From positions 1-7,752 of the forward strand of contig CAYFLU010000156.1 of NCBI GenBank assembly GCA_964343975.1: DNA of 7,752 nt, written 5' to 3'. The position numbers and the translations under genes were made by a program. This DNA comes from SCUN01 sp964343975. GTDB taxonomy: Bacteria > Acidobacteriota > Vicinamibacteria > Vicinamibacterales > SCN-69-37. The notes under the pieces are model-generated. The model had not been told where the DNA came from. It did not search any database and was given only the letters and a program-made list of their open reading frames with translations. Shown in pieces: positions 1-6,762 of this stretch (its first letter is position 1; each line of letters begins with the position of its first letter).

Positions 1-510
1 GTGCAGACGTTCCTCGCACCGGCCACGCCCGCACCGACGCCGACGCCCACGCCGACGCCCACACCGGCGGCCAATGACGAGTTGGATCTGAACAGCGTGA
101 CGGTGTTGCTCGGACCGAATCTCGCGTCTTGGCGGGCCACCTCGACGGTGACCAGCGTCCGTCAGGGCAACGGCGAGTTGTGCATCTTCCACACGATGCT
201 CGGCCAATGGCCGACAACGGCGTTCTTTGGCGATCCCAGCACGCAGGTCGAAGGCAACCAGTGGATCTTCGCGAACATTGGCGGCCGGTGGTATGGCGGC
301 GCGGGCGATTGGTACCGGCCGGGCCAGGCCTGCAAGGCGAACAACGCCCAGGAGATCGGGCACGACGCCTTCTCGCAGGAACCGCTCCACTCCTGGGTGC
401 CGCAACCGGGTGAGACGTTTGCCGTCGCGGCCAGCACACCAGCGCGCGCCTGGCCCAACATGTCCACGGTTGACCAGCGGTCGAACGTGGTGCTCGTGCG
501 CTGGCAGTAG
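1..510 (+). CDS. C-terminal part of a hypothetical protein: Pro-Thr linker plus Trp-rich domain (5' truncated)
   Basis: The reading frame is open from the first base and ends in TAG at 508-510. The GTG at base 1 is probably an internal Val codon, because no upstream sequence is visible and the protein begins directly with linker-like sequence. Counting from base 1, residues 6-24 are Ala/Pro/Thr-rich with an uninterrupted alternating Pro-Thr run (12-22), a typical flexible linker between extracytoplasmic domains. Residues about 27-169 form a compact domain with eight Trp (44, 70, 88, 97, 104, 132, 151, 168) and two Cys (61 and 111) that could form a disulfide. Recognisable segments are GGRWYGGAGDWYRPGQ (94-109) and a terminal VVLVRW strand. 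The composition suggests an exported, mostly beta domain, perhaps ligand- or carbohydrate-binding, but I do not recognise the family and assign no function. The gene converges on the receptor gene ending at 595 and shares its terminator. The frame is well supported; the true length and N-terminus are unknown. Confidence 0.7.
   Translation: MQTFLAPATPAPTPTPTPTPTPAANDELDLNSVTVLLGPNLASWRATSTVTSVRQGNGELCIFHTMLGQWPTTAFFGDPSTQVEGNQWIFANIGGRWYGGAGDWYRPGQACKANNAQEIGHDAFSQEPLHSWVPQPGETFAVAASTPARAWPNMSTVDQRSNVVLVRWQ
34..66 (+). repeat. Pro-Thr codon repeat (linker-encoding)
   Basis: A short tandem run of alternating proline (ccg/ccc) and threonine (acg/aca) codons encodes an 11-residue Pro-Thr stretch. 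At DNA level it is a degenerate 6- to 12-base repeat, so copy number could vary by slippage in multiples of two codons without breaking the frame. It marks the linker before the Trp-rich domain. Confidence 0.8.
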
Positions 511-537
511 TCGCCCCGCAGAGCGTCTCTCACAAAT

Positions 538-575
538 ACAACGGGGGTGCCGGATCGCTCCGGCACCCCCGTTGT
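538..575. terminator. Bidirectional intrinsic terminator between convergent genes
   Basis: The left arm ACAACGGGGGTGCCGGA (538-554) and right arm TCCGGCACCCCCGTTGT (559-575) are perfectly complementary over 17 bp around the 4-nt loop TCGC. The hairpin lies 27 bp after the TAG of the left gene and 19 bp after the stop of the minus-strand receptor gene. The outer A/T pairs give each transcript a short U-rich tail. The minus-strand reading continues into GTTGTATTTGTG, which is richer in T than the plus-strand reading GTTGTCGTGT, so termination of the receptor transcript should be the stronger of the two. The position between convergent stops is the usual place for a shared terminator. Confidence 0.88.
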
Positions 576-594
576 CGTGTACGTCGGGTGGGCG

Positions 595-3513
595 TTAGAA
601 CTTGAACTTGAAGCCCGCCTGAATGATGCGCTGGTCGTAACCGCTCGTGCCCGGGAACGGCGACCCGGCGAGGTCGCTCGCCACGGCCGGCGTCGAGAAC
701 ACGGTCGCCGGCACGCCGTTGGCGTCCGTCGTCACCACGCGGTTCACGCCCGCGATGTTCTGCTTGTTGAAGAGGTTCTTCGCTTCAACGAACAGCTCGA
801 TCTTGCGCGGGCCCGACACCGGGATGAAGCGCGAGTAGCGCAGGTCCACGTTCAGCACCGTGCCGAGGCGGCCCGTGTTGCGCGCGATGTTCAGCGGACG
901 ATCGTTCGTCACGCCGTCCTTGTTCAGATCCTGGTTCGAACGGATGTTGAACGGCAGGCCGCTGTTCGCCTGCACGATGATGCCGAGCTGGTTGTTGTTC
1001 AGGATCGTGGCCAGCATGCCATCGCCCGTGAGGGTCGGCGCAAACACCGTCGACGCCACGAACGTGTGCGTCTGATTGAACGGCGAGAGGCCCTTGTCGC
1101 GCTGCAGGTTCGACGGATCCGACATGCGGTCGTCACCCGAGCCCACCACGTAGGTGCCCGTGAGGGGCGACGTGTCTTCGCCGCGCGCGAGCGTGTAGGT
1201 CACCTGCGCCTGCCAGCCGTGCGACATGCGCTTCGACAGCGTGAACGTCGCCGCGTTGTAGGTCGACTCGCCGATCGACTGGAACACGTTGATGTGGTCG
1301 AAGTTCGGATCGATACGCGTCGTCGCGCTGACCGTCGTCGAGTAGATCGGACGACCGTCGGCGAGCGTCGTGCCCTGCGGGATCAGGTTGACATCGACGA
1401 GCACCGGGAGGTTCCGGCCGATCGAGTTCACGTAGCCCACCGCCACCGAGATGTCGTTGGTGACCGCGCGCTCGAGCTGCACGTTCGTCAACCACGCCTG
1501 CTGCGTCTTGAAGTTCGTGTCGACCGCCGTGATGCTCTGCTTCGGCAGCGTGAAGCCCGCGGGCGGGGCCGCGAGGCTCGTCGCGAAGGCCGGGGCGCCG
1601 ACCGCCGAACCGGCCACCGACACCGTGTAGCTGATCGGGTCGCCGTTGTTCAGGATCGAGTTGTCGTAGAAGTCGATGAGCGGCGGTTCGTACATCAGGC
1701 CCGTCGACGCGCGAAGTACCGTCTGCCCCGTGCCACCGATCGACCACGACACGCCCACGCGCGGACCGAAGTTGTTCTTGTCCACCGTGAAGTTGTTCGA
1801 GTACTTGTTCAGCGCGTAGGTGCGCGCCGTCGGCACGTTGAACAGGTCGTAGCGGACGCCGTAGAGCACCTTCACGTCCGGCGTCACCTGCCAGTCGTCC
1901 TGCGCGAACAGGCTGTAGAAGCCCGACGTGTAGCTCGCCGACGAGTTGCCGAAGCGCTGCTGGAGCGACGTGTAGCCGAGCTTGTTCGTGCCGTTCTTGG
2001 CGGCCAGATACGCATCGACCGTCGGGAACGTGTACAGGAACAGGTCGCCCTGCACGCGGTCATCCGCGATCCACTGCGCGTCGACACCGAACTTGAACTG
2101 ATGACGGCCCTTGAGGACCGAGAAGTTGTCGACCACCTGCCAAATGCCCTGCTTGAAGTCGAAGCCGGTCGAGTTGCCGTCGCCCGACTGCGGGCCGCCG
2201 AAGTTCGCCACGCCCGACACCACGATCGCCGGGCCAGTCGCCGCCGTCGTCCCCGCCGTGCGGAACTGATGACGGCGCGCGTACTGGGCACGGAACTCGT
2301 TCAGCGAGCTGGACCCCACCGTCGTCGTCAACTGCGCCGACGCCGAATCCATGCGGTCCGTGAAGTCCGTCGCGCGGTCGAGCGTGTTCAGACCACCGCC
2401 GATGTTCGACAGCGAGAAGTTCTTGAACAGGAAATAGCGCACCGCGAGGTGCGAGGAGCTGTTCACTTCGTGGTCGATCTTGCCGAAGCCGAAGTTCACG
2501 CGCTGATGCGCCGGCACGACGCCGTCGCCCGGCAGCGTGAGGCCGAGCTTGCTCGCGTTGTCCGCCGTCACCGTGATCACCTGACCACCGGTCACGAGGC
2601 TGCGGTTCACGTATTCATAGGCGCCGTAGAAATGCATCTTGTCCTTGACGATCGGCCCACCGAAGGTCGCGGTCACGTCGTCGGCGACCGTGTCCGGCTT
2701 GCGCACGCCCGCGGCGAGGAAGAACGGCGCTGCCGACATGCTGTTGCGCTTGAAGCGGTAGCTGGCCGAACCCTCGAAGAGGTTCGTGCCCGACGGGGTG
2801 ATCGCGTTGTAGACCATGCCGGTCGTCTGGCCGAACTCCGGCGCGAAGCCGTTGGTCACGACCTTGACCTCGCGGACGAGCACTTCCGACACCGGCAGGA
2901 GGCGCAGACCCGCGCGGTCCTTCTCCGTGTTGGTGTTGCCGTCGAGCTGGTAGTTGGTGTGCATCTGCGAGCCGTTCGCGTTGATACGCGGCACGCCGAA
3001 TTCGTTGTTCTCGTAGCCGGTCACGTTCGCCTGGAGGAACGCGAAGTTGTACGGGTTGCGCGACGGCAGCGGCAGATTGTGGATTTCCTCCGCGCTGATC
3101 GTGCGGCCGAGGTCGATCTTGCCCGGCTGCGCCACCGGCACTTCGCTCGTGACGGTGACGGTTTCCGCCATGTTGCCGACGGCCAGCGTCACGTTCACCA
3201 CAGCCGTCTGACCCGCCGACAGCGCGAGGCCCTGCTGTTCGAACTTCTTGAAGCCCTGCAGTTCGGCACGCACGGCGTACCCGCCGAGCGGCAGCAGCGG
3301 CGCCCGGAAGGCCCCGGCTTCATTGCTGATGACCACGCGCTCCACACCGGTGTCCACGTTCTTGACGGTCACCGTCACGCCCGGCAGCACGCCGCCCGAC
3401 GCGTCTCGCACGATCCCCTCGATCGTGCCATTCGTGGCCTGCGACTGTGCAGCCGCGGGCACGGCCCCGGCCAGCAACACGGCGGCCAGGATCCCCATCA
3501 CTCGACGAAACAT
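595..3513 (-). CDS. Oar-like TonB-dependent receptor A with CarboxypepD_reg domain
   Basis: This encodes a 972-residue outer-membrane receptor expected to import a ligand with energy from TonB-ExbB-ExbD; the substrate is unknown. The chosen ATG (3511-3513) gives a signal peptide MFRRVMGILAAVLLAGAVPAAA with likely cleavage before Gln23, and has a GAGGAG ribosome binding site six bases upstream. Residues about 29-112 are a carboxypeptidase-regulatory-like beta-sandwich (NGTIEGIVRDASGGVLPGVT). ETVTVT (117-122) resembles a TonB box. The plug follows (about 125-235) with SRNPYNFA, GNTNTEKDRAGLRL and EFGQTTGMVYN. The remainder is barrel, with GVRYD, NNFGPR and a DLNKDGVTNDRP loop at 862-873, ending in the aromatic C-terminus GFKFKF used for barrel insertion. 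No Cys is seen in the protein, in keeping with an outer-membrane protein. It is divergently paired with paralogue B and closed downstream by the shared terminator. No SusD-type partner is adjacent. An in-frame extension to a TTG at 3675 was not used because it would bury the signal peptide. Confidence 0.95.
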   Translation of the reverse strand: MFRRVMGILAAVLLAGAVPAAAQSQATNGTIEGIVRDASGGVLPGVTVTVKNVDTGVERVVISNEAGAFRAPLLPLGGYAVRAELQGFKKFEQQGLALSAGQTAVVNVTLAVGNMAETVTVTSEVPVAQPGKIDLGRTISAEEIHNLPLPSRNPYNFAFLQANVTGYENNEFGVPRINANGSQMHTNYQLDGNTNTEKDRAGLRLLPVSEVLVREVKVVTNGFAPEFGQTTGMVYNAITPSGTNLFEGSASYRFKRNSMSAAPFFLAAGVRKPDTVADDVTATFGGPIVKDKMHFYGAYEYVNRSLVTGGQVITVTADNASKLGLTLPGDGVVPAHQRVNFGFGKIDHEVNSSSHLAVRYFLFKNFSLSNIGGGLNTLDRATDFTDRMDSASAQLTTTVGSSSLNEFRAQYARRHQFRTAGTTAATGPAIVVSGVANFGGPQSGDGNSTGFDFKQGIWQVVDNFSVLKGRHQFKFGVDAQWIADDRVQGDLFLYTFPTVDAYLAAKNGTNKLGYTSLQQRFGNSSASYTSGFYSLFAQDDWQVTPDVKVLYGVRYDLFNVPTARTYALNKYSNNFTVDKNNFGPRVGVSWSIGGTGQTVLRASTGLMYEPPLIDFYDNSILNNGDPISYTVSVAGSAVGAPAFATSLAAPPAGFTLPKQSITAVDTNFKTQQAWLTNVQLERAVTNDISVAVGYVNSIGRNLPVLVDVNLIPQGTTLADGRPIYSTTVSATTRIDPNFDHINVFQSIGESTYNAATFTLSKRMSHGWQAQVTYTLARGEDTSPLTGTYVVGSGDDRMSDPSNLQRDKGLSPFNQTHTFVASTVFAPTLTGDGMLATILNNNQLGIIVQANSGLPFNIRSNQDLNKDGVTNDRPLNIARNTGRLGTVLNVDLRYSRFIPVSGPRKIELFVEAKNLFNKQNIAGVNRVVTTDANGVPATVFSTPAVASDLAGSPFPGTSGYDQRIIQAGFKFKF

Positions 3514-3518
3514 GTCAG

Positions 3519-3524
3519 CTCCTC
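3519..3524 (-). promoter_or_regulatory. Ribosome binding site of receptor A (decides the start)
   Basis: On the minus strand this reads GAGGAG, five bases (CTGAC) before the ATG whose last base is 3513 when the trailing C of AGGAGC is counted, and within normal spacing. It favours this ATG over the in-frame ATG at 3529-3531, whose nearest purine-rich stretch lies directly against the codon, and over the in-frame TTG at 3673-3675, which has no purine-rich element in front of it. Confidence 0.8.
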
Positions 3525-3610
3525 GCTTCATTCCCACCACCGGCAGGACATCCGCCGGCGGAATCACTCCAGTATCGGGTACGACGCCGGAAAACCGAAA
3601 AACGTGTCCG

Positions 3611-3640
3611 AAAATGGCGTCCGGGCTTTCCGCTTGACAA
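3611..3640 (-). promoter_or_regulatory. Possible promoter of receptor A (weak)
   Basis: Read on the minus strand, TTGTCA (3635-3640) matches the sigma-70 -35 consensus at five of six positions. A weak -10 candidate, CATTTT (3611-3616), follows after an 18-base spacer. This would give a leader of roughly 90 bases before the ATG at 3513. The -35 box would lie back to back with that of the divergent promoter. The -10 match is poor, and another -10-like GATACT (minus strand, 3571-3576) also exists, so this is tentative. Confidence 0.25.
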
Positions 3641-3642
3641 GC
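3632..3642. promoter_or_regulatory. Inverted repeat GCTTG-A-CAAGC overlapping the -35 box
   Basis: Five-base arms GCTTG and CAAGC flank a single central A, making an 11-bp near-perfect palindrome in the middle of the divergent intergenic region. It contains the TTGACA box of the plus-strand promoter candidate and the TTGTCA box of the minus-strand candidate. A dimeric regulator binding here could control both receptor genes. The palindrome may instead be only a by-product of back-to-back -35 boxes or chance. Confidence 0.35.
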
Positions 3643-3662
3643 CCGCCCTTCCTTACGATGCT
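3634..3662 (+). promoter_or_regulatory. Candidate sigma-70-type promoter of receptor B
   Basis: A perfect TTGACA (3634-3639) is followed, after a 17-base spacer, by GATGCT (3657-3662), which keeps the A2, T3 and T6 positions of TATAAT. Transcription would start near 3669, leaving a leader of about 64 bases before the ATG at 3733. A-rich runs at 3591-3594, 3598-3602 and 3611-3614 lie upstream. The perfect -35 in a G+C-rich genome is the main support; the -10 is only a partial match. Confidence 0.45.
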
Positions 3663-3715
3663 TCACGCGTTCCAATTCGTAAACTGCGCTAACTAAGTCC
3701 GCTGCTCACGCTCTC

Positions 3716-3724
3716 GGAGGAGGA
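3716..3724 (+). promoter_or_regulatory. Ribosome binding site of receptor B
   Basis: The purine run GGAGGAGGA is complementary to the 16S rRNA anti-Shine-Dalgarno end and ends eight bases before the ATG at 3733. It fixes the start that yields a well-formed signal peptide. Confidence 0.85.
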
Positions 3725-3732
3725 AGTCTGCA

Positions 3733-6684
3733 ATGAGACTCTTGCGTGTACTGGCACTGCTACTTGCGCTTGTGCCCCTCGGCATCCTGCCTGCGGCCGC
3801 GCAGTCGCAGGCCATCAACGGCACCATCGAAGGCACGCTCAAGGACGCGCAAGGCGGCGTCCTGCCGGGTGTCACCGTGACCCTGACCAACGTCGACACC
3901 GGCGCCCAACGCGTGCTGACGACCGATACCAACGGGATCTTCCGCGCCCCGCTGCTGCCGCTGGGCACATATAAGGTGACGATGGAGCTCGCGAGCTTCA
4001 CGAAGCTGGAGCGCACCAACATCGCGCTCGGCGCCGGCCAGACCGTCACCCTCAACGAGACGCTCAAGATCGGCGGCGCCTCCGAAACCGTCACCGTGAC
4101 GTCGGAAGCGCCGGTCGTGGACCTGGGCAAGGTGGACGTCGGCCGCAACATCACCGACGCGGAGATGCGGAACCTGCCGAACGTCTCGCGCAACCCGTAC
4201 AACTTCGCGCTGCTCGAGCCGGGCGTCACCGGCTTCGAGAACTCGGAATTCGGCGTGCCGCGTTTCTCGGTCAATGGCCAGCTCGGCCGCATCAACTATC
4301 AGATCGACGGCAATACCAACACGGAAAAGGACCGCGCCGGCCTGCGCCTGATGCCGATGTCGGAAGTCATGATCCGTGAAGTGCAGGTCTCGAGCGCCGG
4401 CTATGCGCCGGAGTTCGGCCAGACGACGGGCATGGTCTACAACGCCGTCACGCCGTCGGGCACGAACCAGTTGCGCGGCGATGCCGGCTACCGGTTCCGC
4501 CTGAAGAAGTGGTCGGCGTTTCCGTTCTTCTTCACGCAGGACAAGATCGAAGCCAACCGTCCGGACAACTCGCTGCAGATCGGCACGTTCACCCTTGGCG
4601 GTCCGCTCGTGCGCAACACCCTGCACTTCTACCTGGGCGCGGAGTACGACTACAACAACATCCAGCAGAACCTGACGATCGATCCGACGATCGCGCAGCA
4701 GGTGGGCGTCAGCACGCAGCCGGCCAACACCGGGTCGTACCGCAAGGTCACGCAGCCGATCGCCAAGCTCGACTGGACGCTCAACAGCAACCACCGTGCC
4801 GCATTCCGAGTGAACGGCTTCACGAACGAGAATCCCTTCAACGCGGCTGCGGGCGGCAACAACGCCATCGAGCGCGGCGTGGACTTCTCGGACAAGATGG
4901 TCTCGGCGTCCACGCAGCTGATCTCGACGCTCGGCACCGGCCAGCTCAACGAGCTCCGCGTCCAGTACGCGCAGCGGCATCAGACACGCTTCGCCCACGA
5001 CCCGTCGGTCACGAGCCCGACGGTCAACATCGCGGGCGGCACGGTGAACGGCATCAACAACAACATCAACTTCGGTGCGCCGAACGGCCAGGCCGGTCAG
5101 GACTTCACGCAGAAGATCACGCAGGTCGTGGACAACTTCACCTGGATCACGGGCCGGCACTCCTACAAGGCGGGCGTCGACTTCCAGTACATCCACGACT
5201 TCCGCGCGGTGCCGCTCGTCTACACCTACACGTTCCCGACGGTGGCGTCGTACCTCGCGGCGAAGACCGGATCGAACCCGCGCGGCTACACGACGTTCGC
5301 GCAGACGCTCGGCAACCCGAACCTCGACTTCAACGACAAGCTGTTCTCGGCGTTCGTGCAGGACGACGTCAAGATCTCGCCGACGTTCAAGATCCTCTAC
5401 GGCGTGCGCTACGACCTCTACCAGTACCCGAGCGGCATCGACGGCGCGCCGTACAACTCCACGTTCAACATCGACAAGAACAACTTCGGGCCGCGCGGTG
5501 GTTTCGCGTGGACGATCGGCCAGGACCAGCGCTCGGTCCTGCGCGGCAGCACGGGCCTGATGTACGACCAGCCGCTGCTGGCGATCGTCGAGAACGCCTA
5601 CACCGGCTCCGGCCTCGCGTCGCGCACGATCAACGTGTCGCTCAACCCGACGAGCCCGAACGCGCCGGCCTTCCCCAACACGCTGTCGAGCATCCCGACC
5701 GGCACGGTGCTCGTGTCGAGCACGGTGCAGGGCATGGCCGCCGACTTCCAGACGGCGAAGACCTGGCAGAACACGCTCACGTTCGAGCATGACTTCGGCA
5801 ACGACTTCTCGGGATCGATCGGCCTTCGCTACACGCGCGGCTATCAGCTGCCCGTGATCACCGACGTCAACCTGGCGGGCGTGACGCCGGTCAGCTATCT
5901 GGCCGACGGCCGCGGCGTCTACTCCACGACGGTGTCGGCTGCCACGCGCGTCGATCCGCGCTACAACCGCGTGCAGCTGGTGCAGTCGATCGGCGAGTCC
6001 TGGTACAAGGGCCTCACGCTGCAGCTCAACAAGCGGATGTCGCACGGCATCCAGTTCAACGTGAACTACAGCTACGCGCAGGGCATCGATACGGCGCCGC
6101 TCGGTGGCGCCGTTCTGGCCGTGCAGGGTGATGCGGGCCGCTCGGATCCGGTGGACCTCAACCGCGACAAGGCCGTGAACCAGCTCGACCAGCGGCACAC
6201 GCTGAACAGCAGCATCGTGATCATGACGAACACGAGCCGCTTCGGGTCCTTCTGGAACACGATCCTGTCGAACAACCAGCTCGGCATCCTCGTGCAGATG
6301 GGCAGCGGCCTGCCACTCACGATCAGCGGCAGCCGCGATCTGAACCTCGACGGCACGAGCGGCGACCGGCCGCTCTTCGTCGAGCGCAACTCGCTCTACC
6401 TGCCGGCGCGCTACAACGTGGACTTGCGTTACTCGCGGTCGTTCGGGCTCGGCGCGCGCCGCCGCCTCGACGTGCAGGCAGAGTTCAAGAACGTGTTCAA
6501 CATCGAGCAGATGGCGGGCGTGAGCACGCAGGTCACCGTCGACACGGCCGGCTATCCGGTCGACCCGACGACGCTGACGCGCCTGTCGCTCTCGTCCATC
6601 CCGAATGACATCAGCTACTACCTGACGAACCGCTCCGGCTACGAACAGCGGAAGTTCCAGCTCGGGTTCAAGCTGACGTTCTAA
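3733..6684 (+). CDS. Oar-like TonB-dependent receptor B with CarboxypepD_reg domain
   Basis: This encodes a complete 983-residue outer-membrane receptor, paralogous to receptor A and presumed to be a TonB-energised importer of unknown ligand. Residues 1-23 are a signal peptide (charged MRLLR, Leu-rich core, cleavage PAAA|Q). Residues about 30-113 form the CarboxypepD_reg sandwich (NGTIEGTLKDAQGGVLPGVT). ETVTVT (118-123) resembles a TonB box. The plug (about 125-245) carries SRNPYNFAL, NYQIDGNTNTEKDRAGLRL and GYAPEFGQTTGMVYNAVTP. The barrel contains GVRYD, NNFGPRGG and STGLMY, a DLNLDGTSGDRP loop at 869-880, and the terminal GFKLTF with C-terminal Phe. I see no Cys. N-terminal and plug blocks match receptor A almost residue for residue, while the barrel loops between about residues 255 and 480 differ in length and sequence, implying different ligands. 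The exported PIG-L deacetylase gene starts 78 bp downstream on the same strand, with a hairpin between. The TAA stop is at 6682-6684. Confidence 0.95.
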   Translation: MRLLRVLALLLALVPLGILPAAAQSQAINGTIEGTLKDAQGGVLPGVTVTLTNVDTGAQRVLTTDTNGIFRAPLLPLGTYKVTMELASFTKLERTNIALGAGQTVTLNETLKIGGASETVTVTSEAPVVDLGKVDVGRNITDAEMRNLPNVSRNPYNFALLEPGVTGFENSEFGVPRFSVNGQLGRINYQIDGNTNTEKDRAGLRLMPMSEVMIREVQVSSAGYAPEFGQTTGMVYNAVTPSGTNQLRGDAGYRFRLKKWSAFPFFFTQDKIEANRPDNSLQIGTFTLGGPLVRNTLHFYLGAEYDYNNIQQNLTIDPTIAQQVGVSTQPANTGSYRKVTQPIAKLDWTLNSNHRAAFRVNGFTNENPFNAAAGGNNAIERGVDFSDKMVSASTQLISTLGTGQLNELRVQYAQRHQTRFAHDPSVTSPTVNIAGGTVNGINNNINFGAPNGQAGQDFTQKITQVVDNFTWITGRHSYKAGVDFQYIHDFRAVPLVYTYTFPTVASYLAAKTGSNPRGYTTFAQTLGNPNLDFNDKLFSAFVQDDVKISPTFKILYGVRYDLYQYPSGIDGAPYNSTFNIDKNNFGPRGGFAWTIGQDQRSVLRGSTGLMYDQPLLAIVENAYTGSGLASRTINVSLNPTSPNAPAFPNTLSSIPTGTVLVSSTVQGMAADFQTAKTWQNTLTFEHDFGNDFSGSIGLRYTRGYQLPVITDVNLAGVTPVSYLADGRGVYSTTVSAATRVDPRYNRVQLVQSIGESWYKGLTLQLNKRMSHGIQFNVNYSYAQGIDTAPLGGAVLAVQGDAGRSDPVDLNRDKAVNQLDQRHTLNSSIVIMTNTSRFGSFWNTILSNNQLGILVQMGSGLPLTISGSRDLNLDGTSGDRPLFVERNSLYLPARYNVDLRYSRSFGLGARRRLDVQAEFKNVFNIEQMAGVSTQVTVDTAGYPVDPTTLTRLSLSSIPNDISYYLTNRSGYEQRKFQLGFKLTF

Positions 6685-6704
6685 GCTAGAGCACGTGGTT
6701 CGAC

Positions 6705-6732
6705 CCGGGACGCCCCACACGGGGCGTCCCGG
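6705..6732 (+). terminator. Intercistronic GC-rich hairpin after receptor B (terminator or attenuating structure)
   Basis: The arms CCGGGACGCCCC (6705-6716) and GGGGCGTCCCGG (6721-6732) are perfectly complementary over 12 bp with loop ACAC. The hairpin starts 20 bp after the stop of receptor B and ends 30 bp before the PIG-L start codon. The sequence after it, CCTTCCCC, is not a U-tract. It may therefore terminate only partly, protect the receptor mRNA 3' end after processing, or need Rho or an accessory factor. Confidence 0.65.
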
Positions 6733-6748
6733 CCTTCCCCGCACCACC

Positions 6749-6754
6749 AAGGAG
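6749..6754 (+). promoter_or_regulatory. Ribosome binding site of the PIG-L deacetylase gene
   Basis: AAGGAG lies eight bases before the ATG at 6763, an ideal Shine-Dalgarno placement. It sits just beyond the intercistronic hairpin, so it stays exposed when the hairpin forms. Confidence 0.85.
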
Positions 6755-6762
6755 ATCCGTTC

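Noticed and set aside
3529..3531. Alternative ATG six codons upstream for receptor A (MKRGAD-MFRR)
   Set aside because: The nearest G-rich stretch (GGTGGGA) directly abuts the codon, leaving no normal spacing, whereas the downstream ATG has GAGGAG at good distance.
3551..3562. Palindrome TCCGCCGGCGGA as a separate operator
   Set aside because: Short GC-only palindromes arise often in DNA of this composition. There is no second copy and no positional link to either start, so it is mentioned only as part of the control region.
3514..3675. N-terminal extension of receptor A from a TTG at 3673-3675 (54 extra residues)
   Set aside because: It would place a typical signal peptide in the interior of the protein, has no purine-rich ribosome binding site, and would cover the probable promoter region. 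The ATG at 3511-3513 is better on all counts.
547..3696. Open plus-strand frame of 1049 codons running antisense through receptor A
   Set aside because: Its translation is dominated by Arg, His, Val and Ala with no domain, signal peptide or start signal. It is the expected shadow of a gene with strongly G/C-biased third codon positions. The minus-strand product is a clear full-length receptor.
4509..5792. Plus-strand frame of 427 codons inside receptor B
   Set aside because: It lies in another frame of a well-supported receptor gene, has Arg/Gln/Pro-rich composition and no motif or ribosome binding site.
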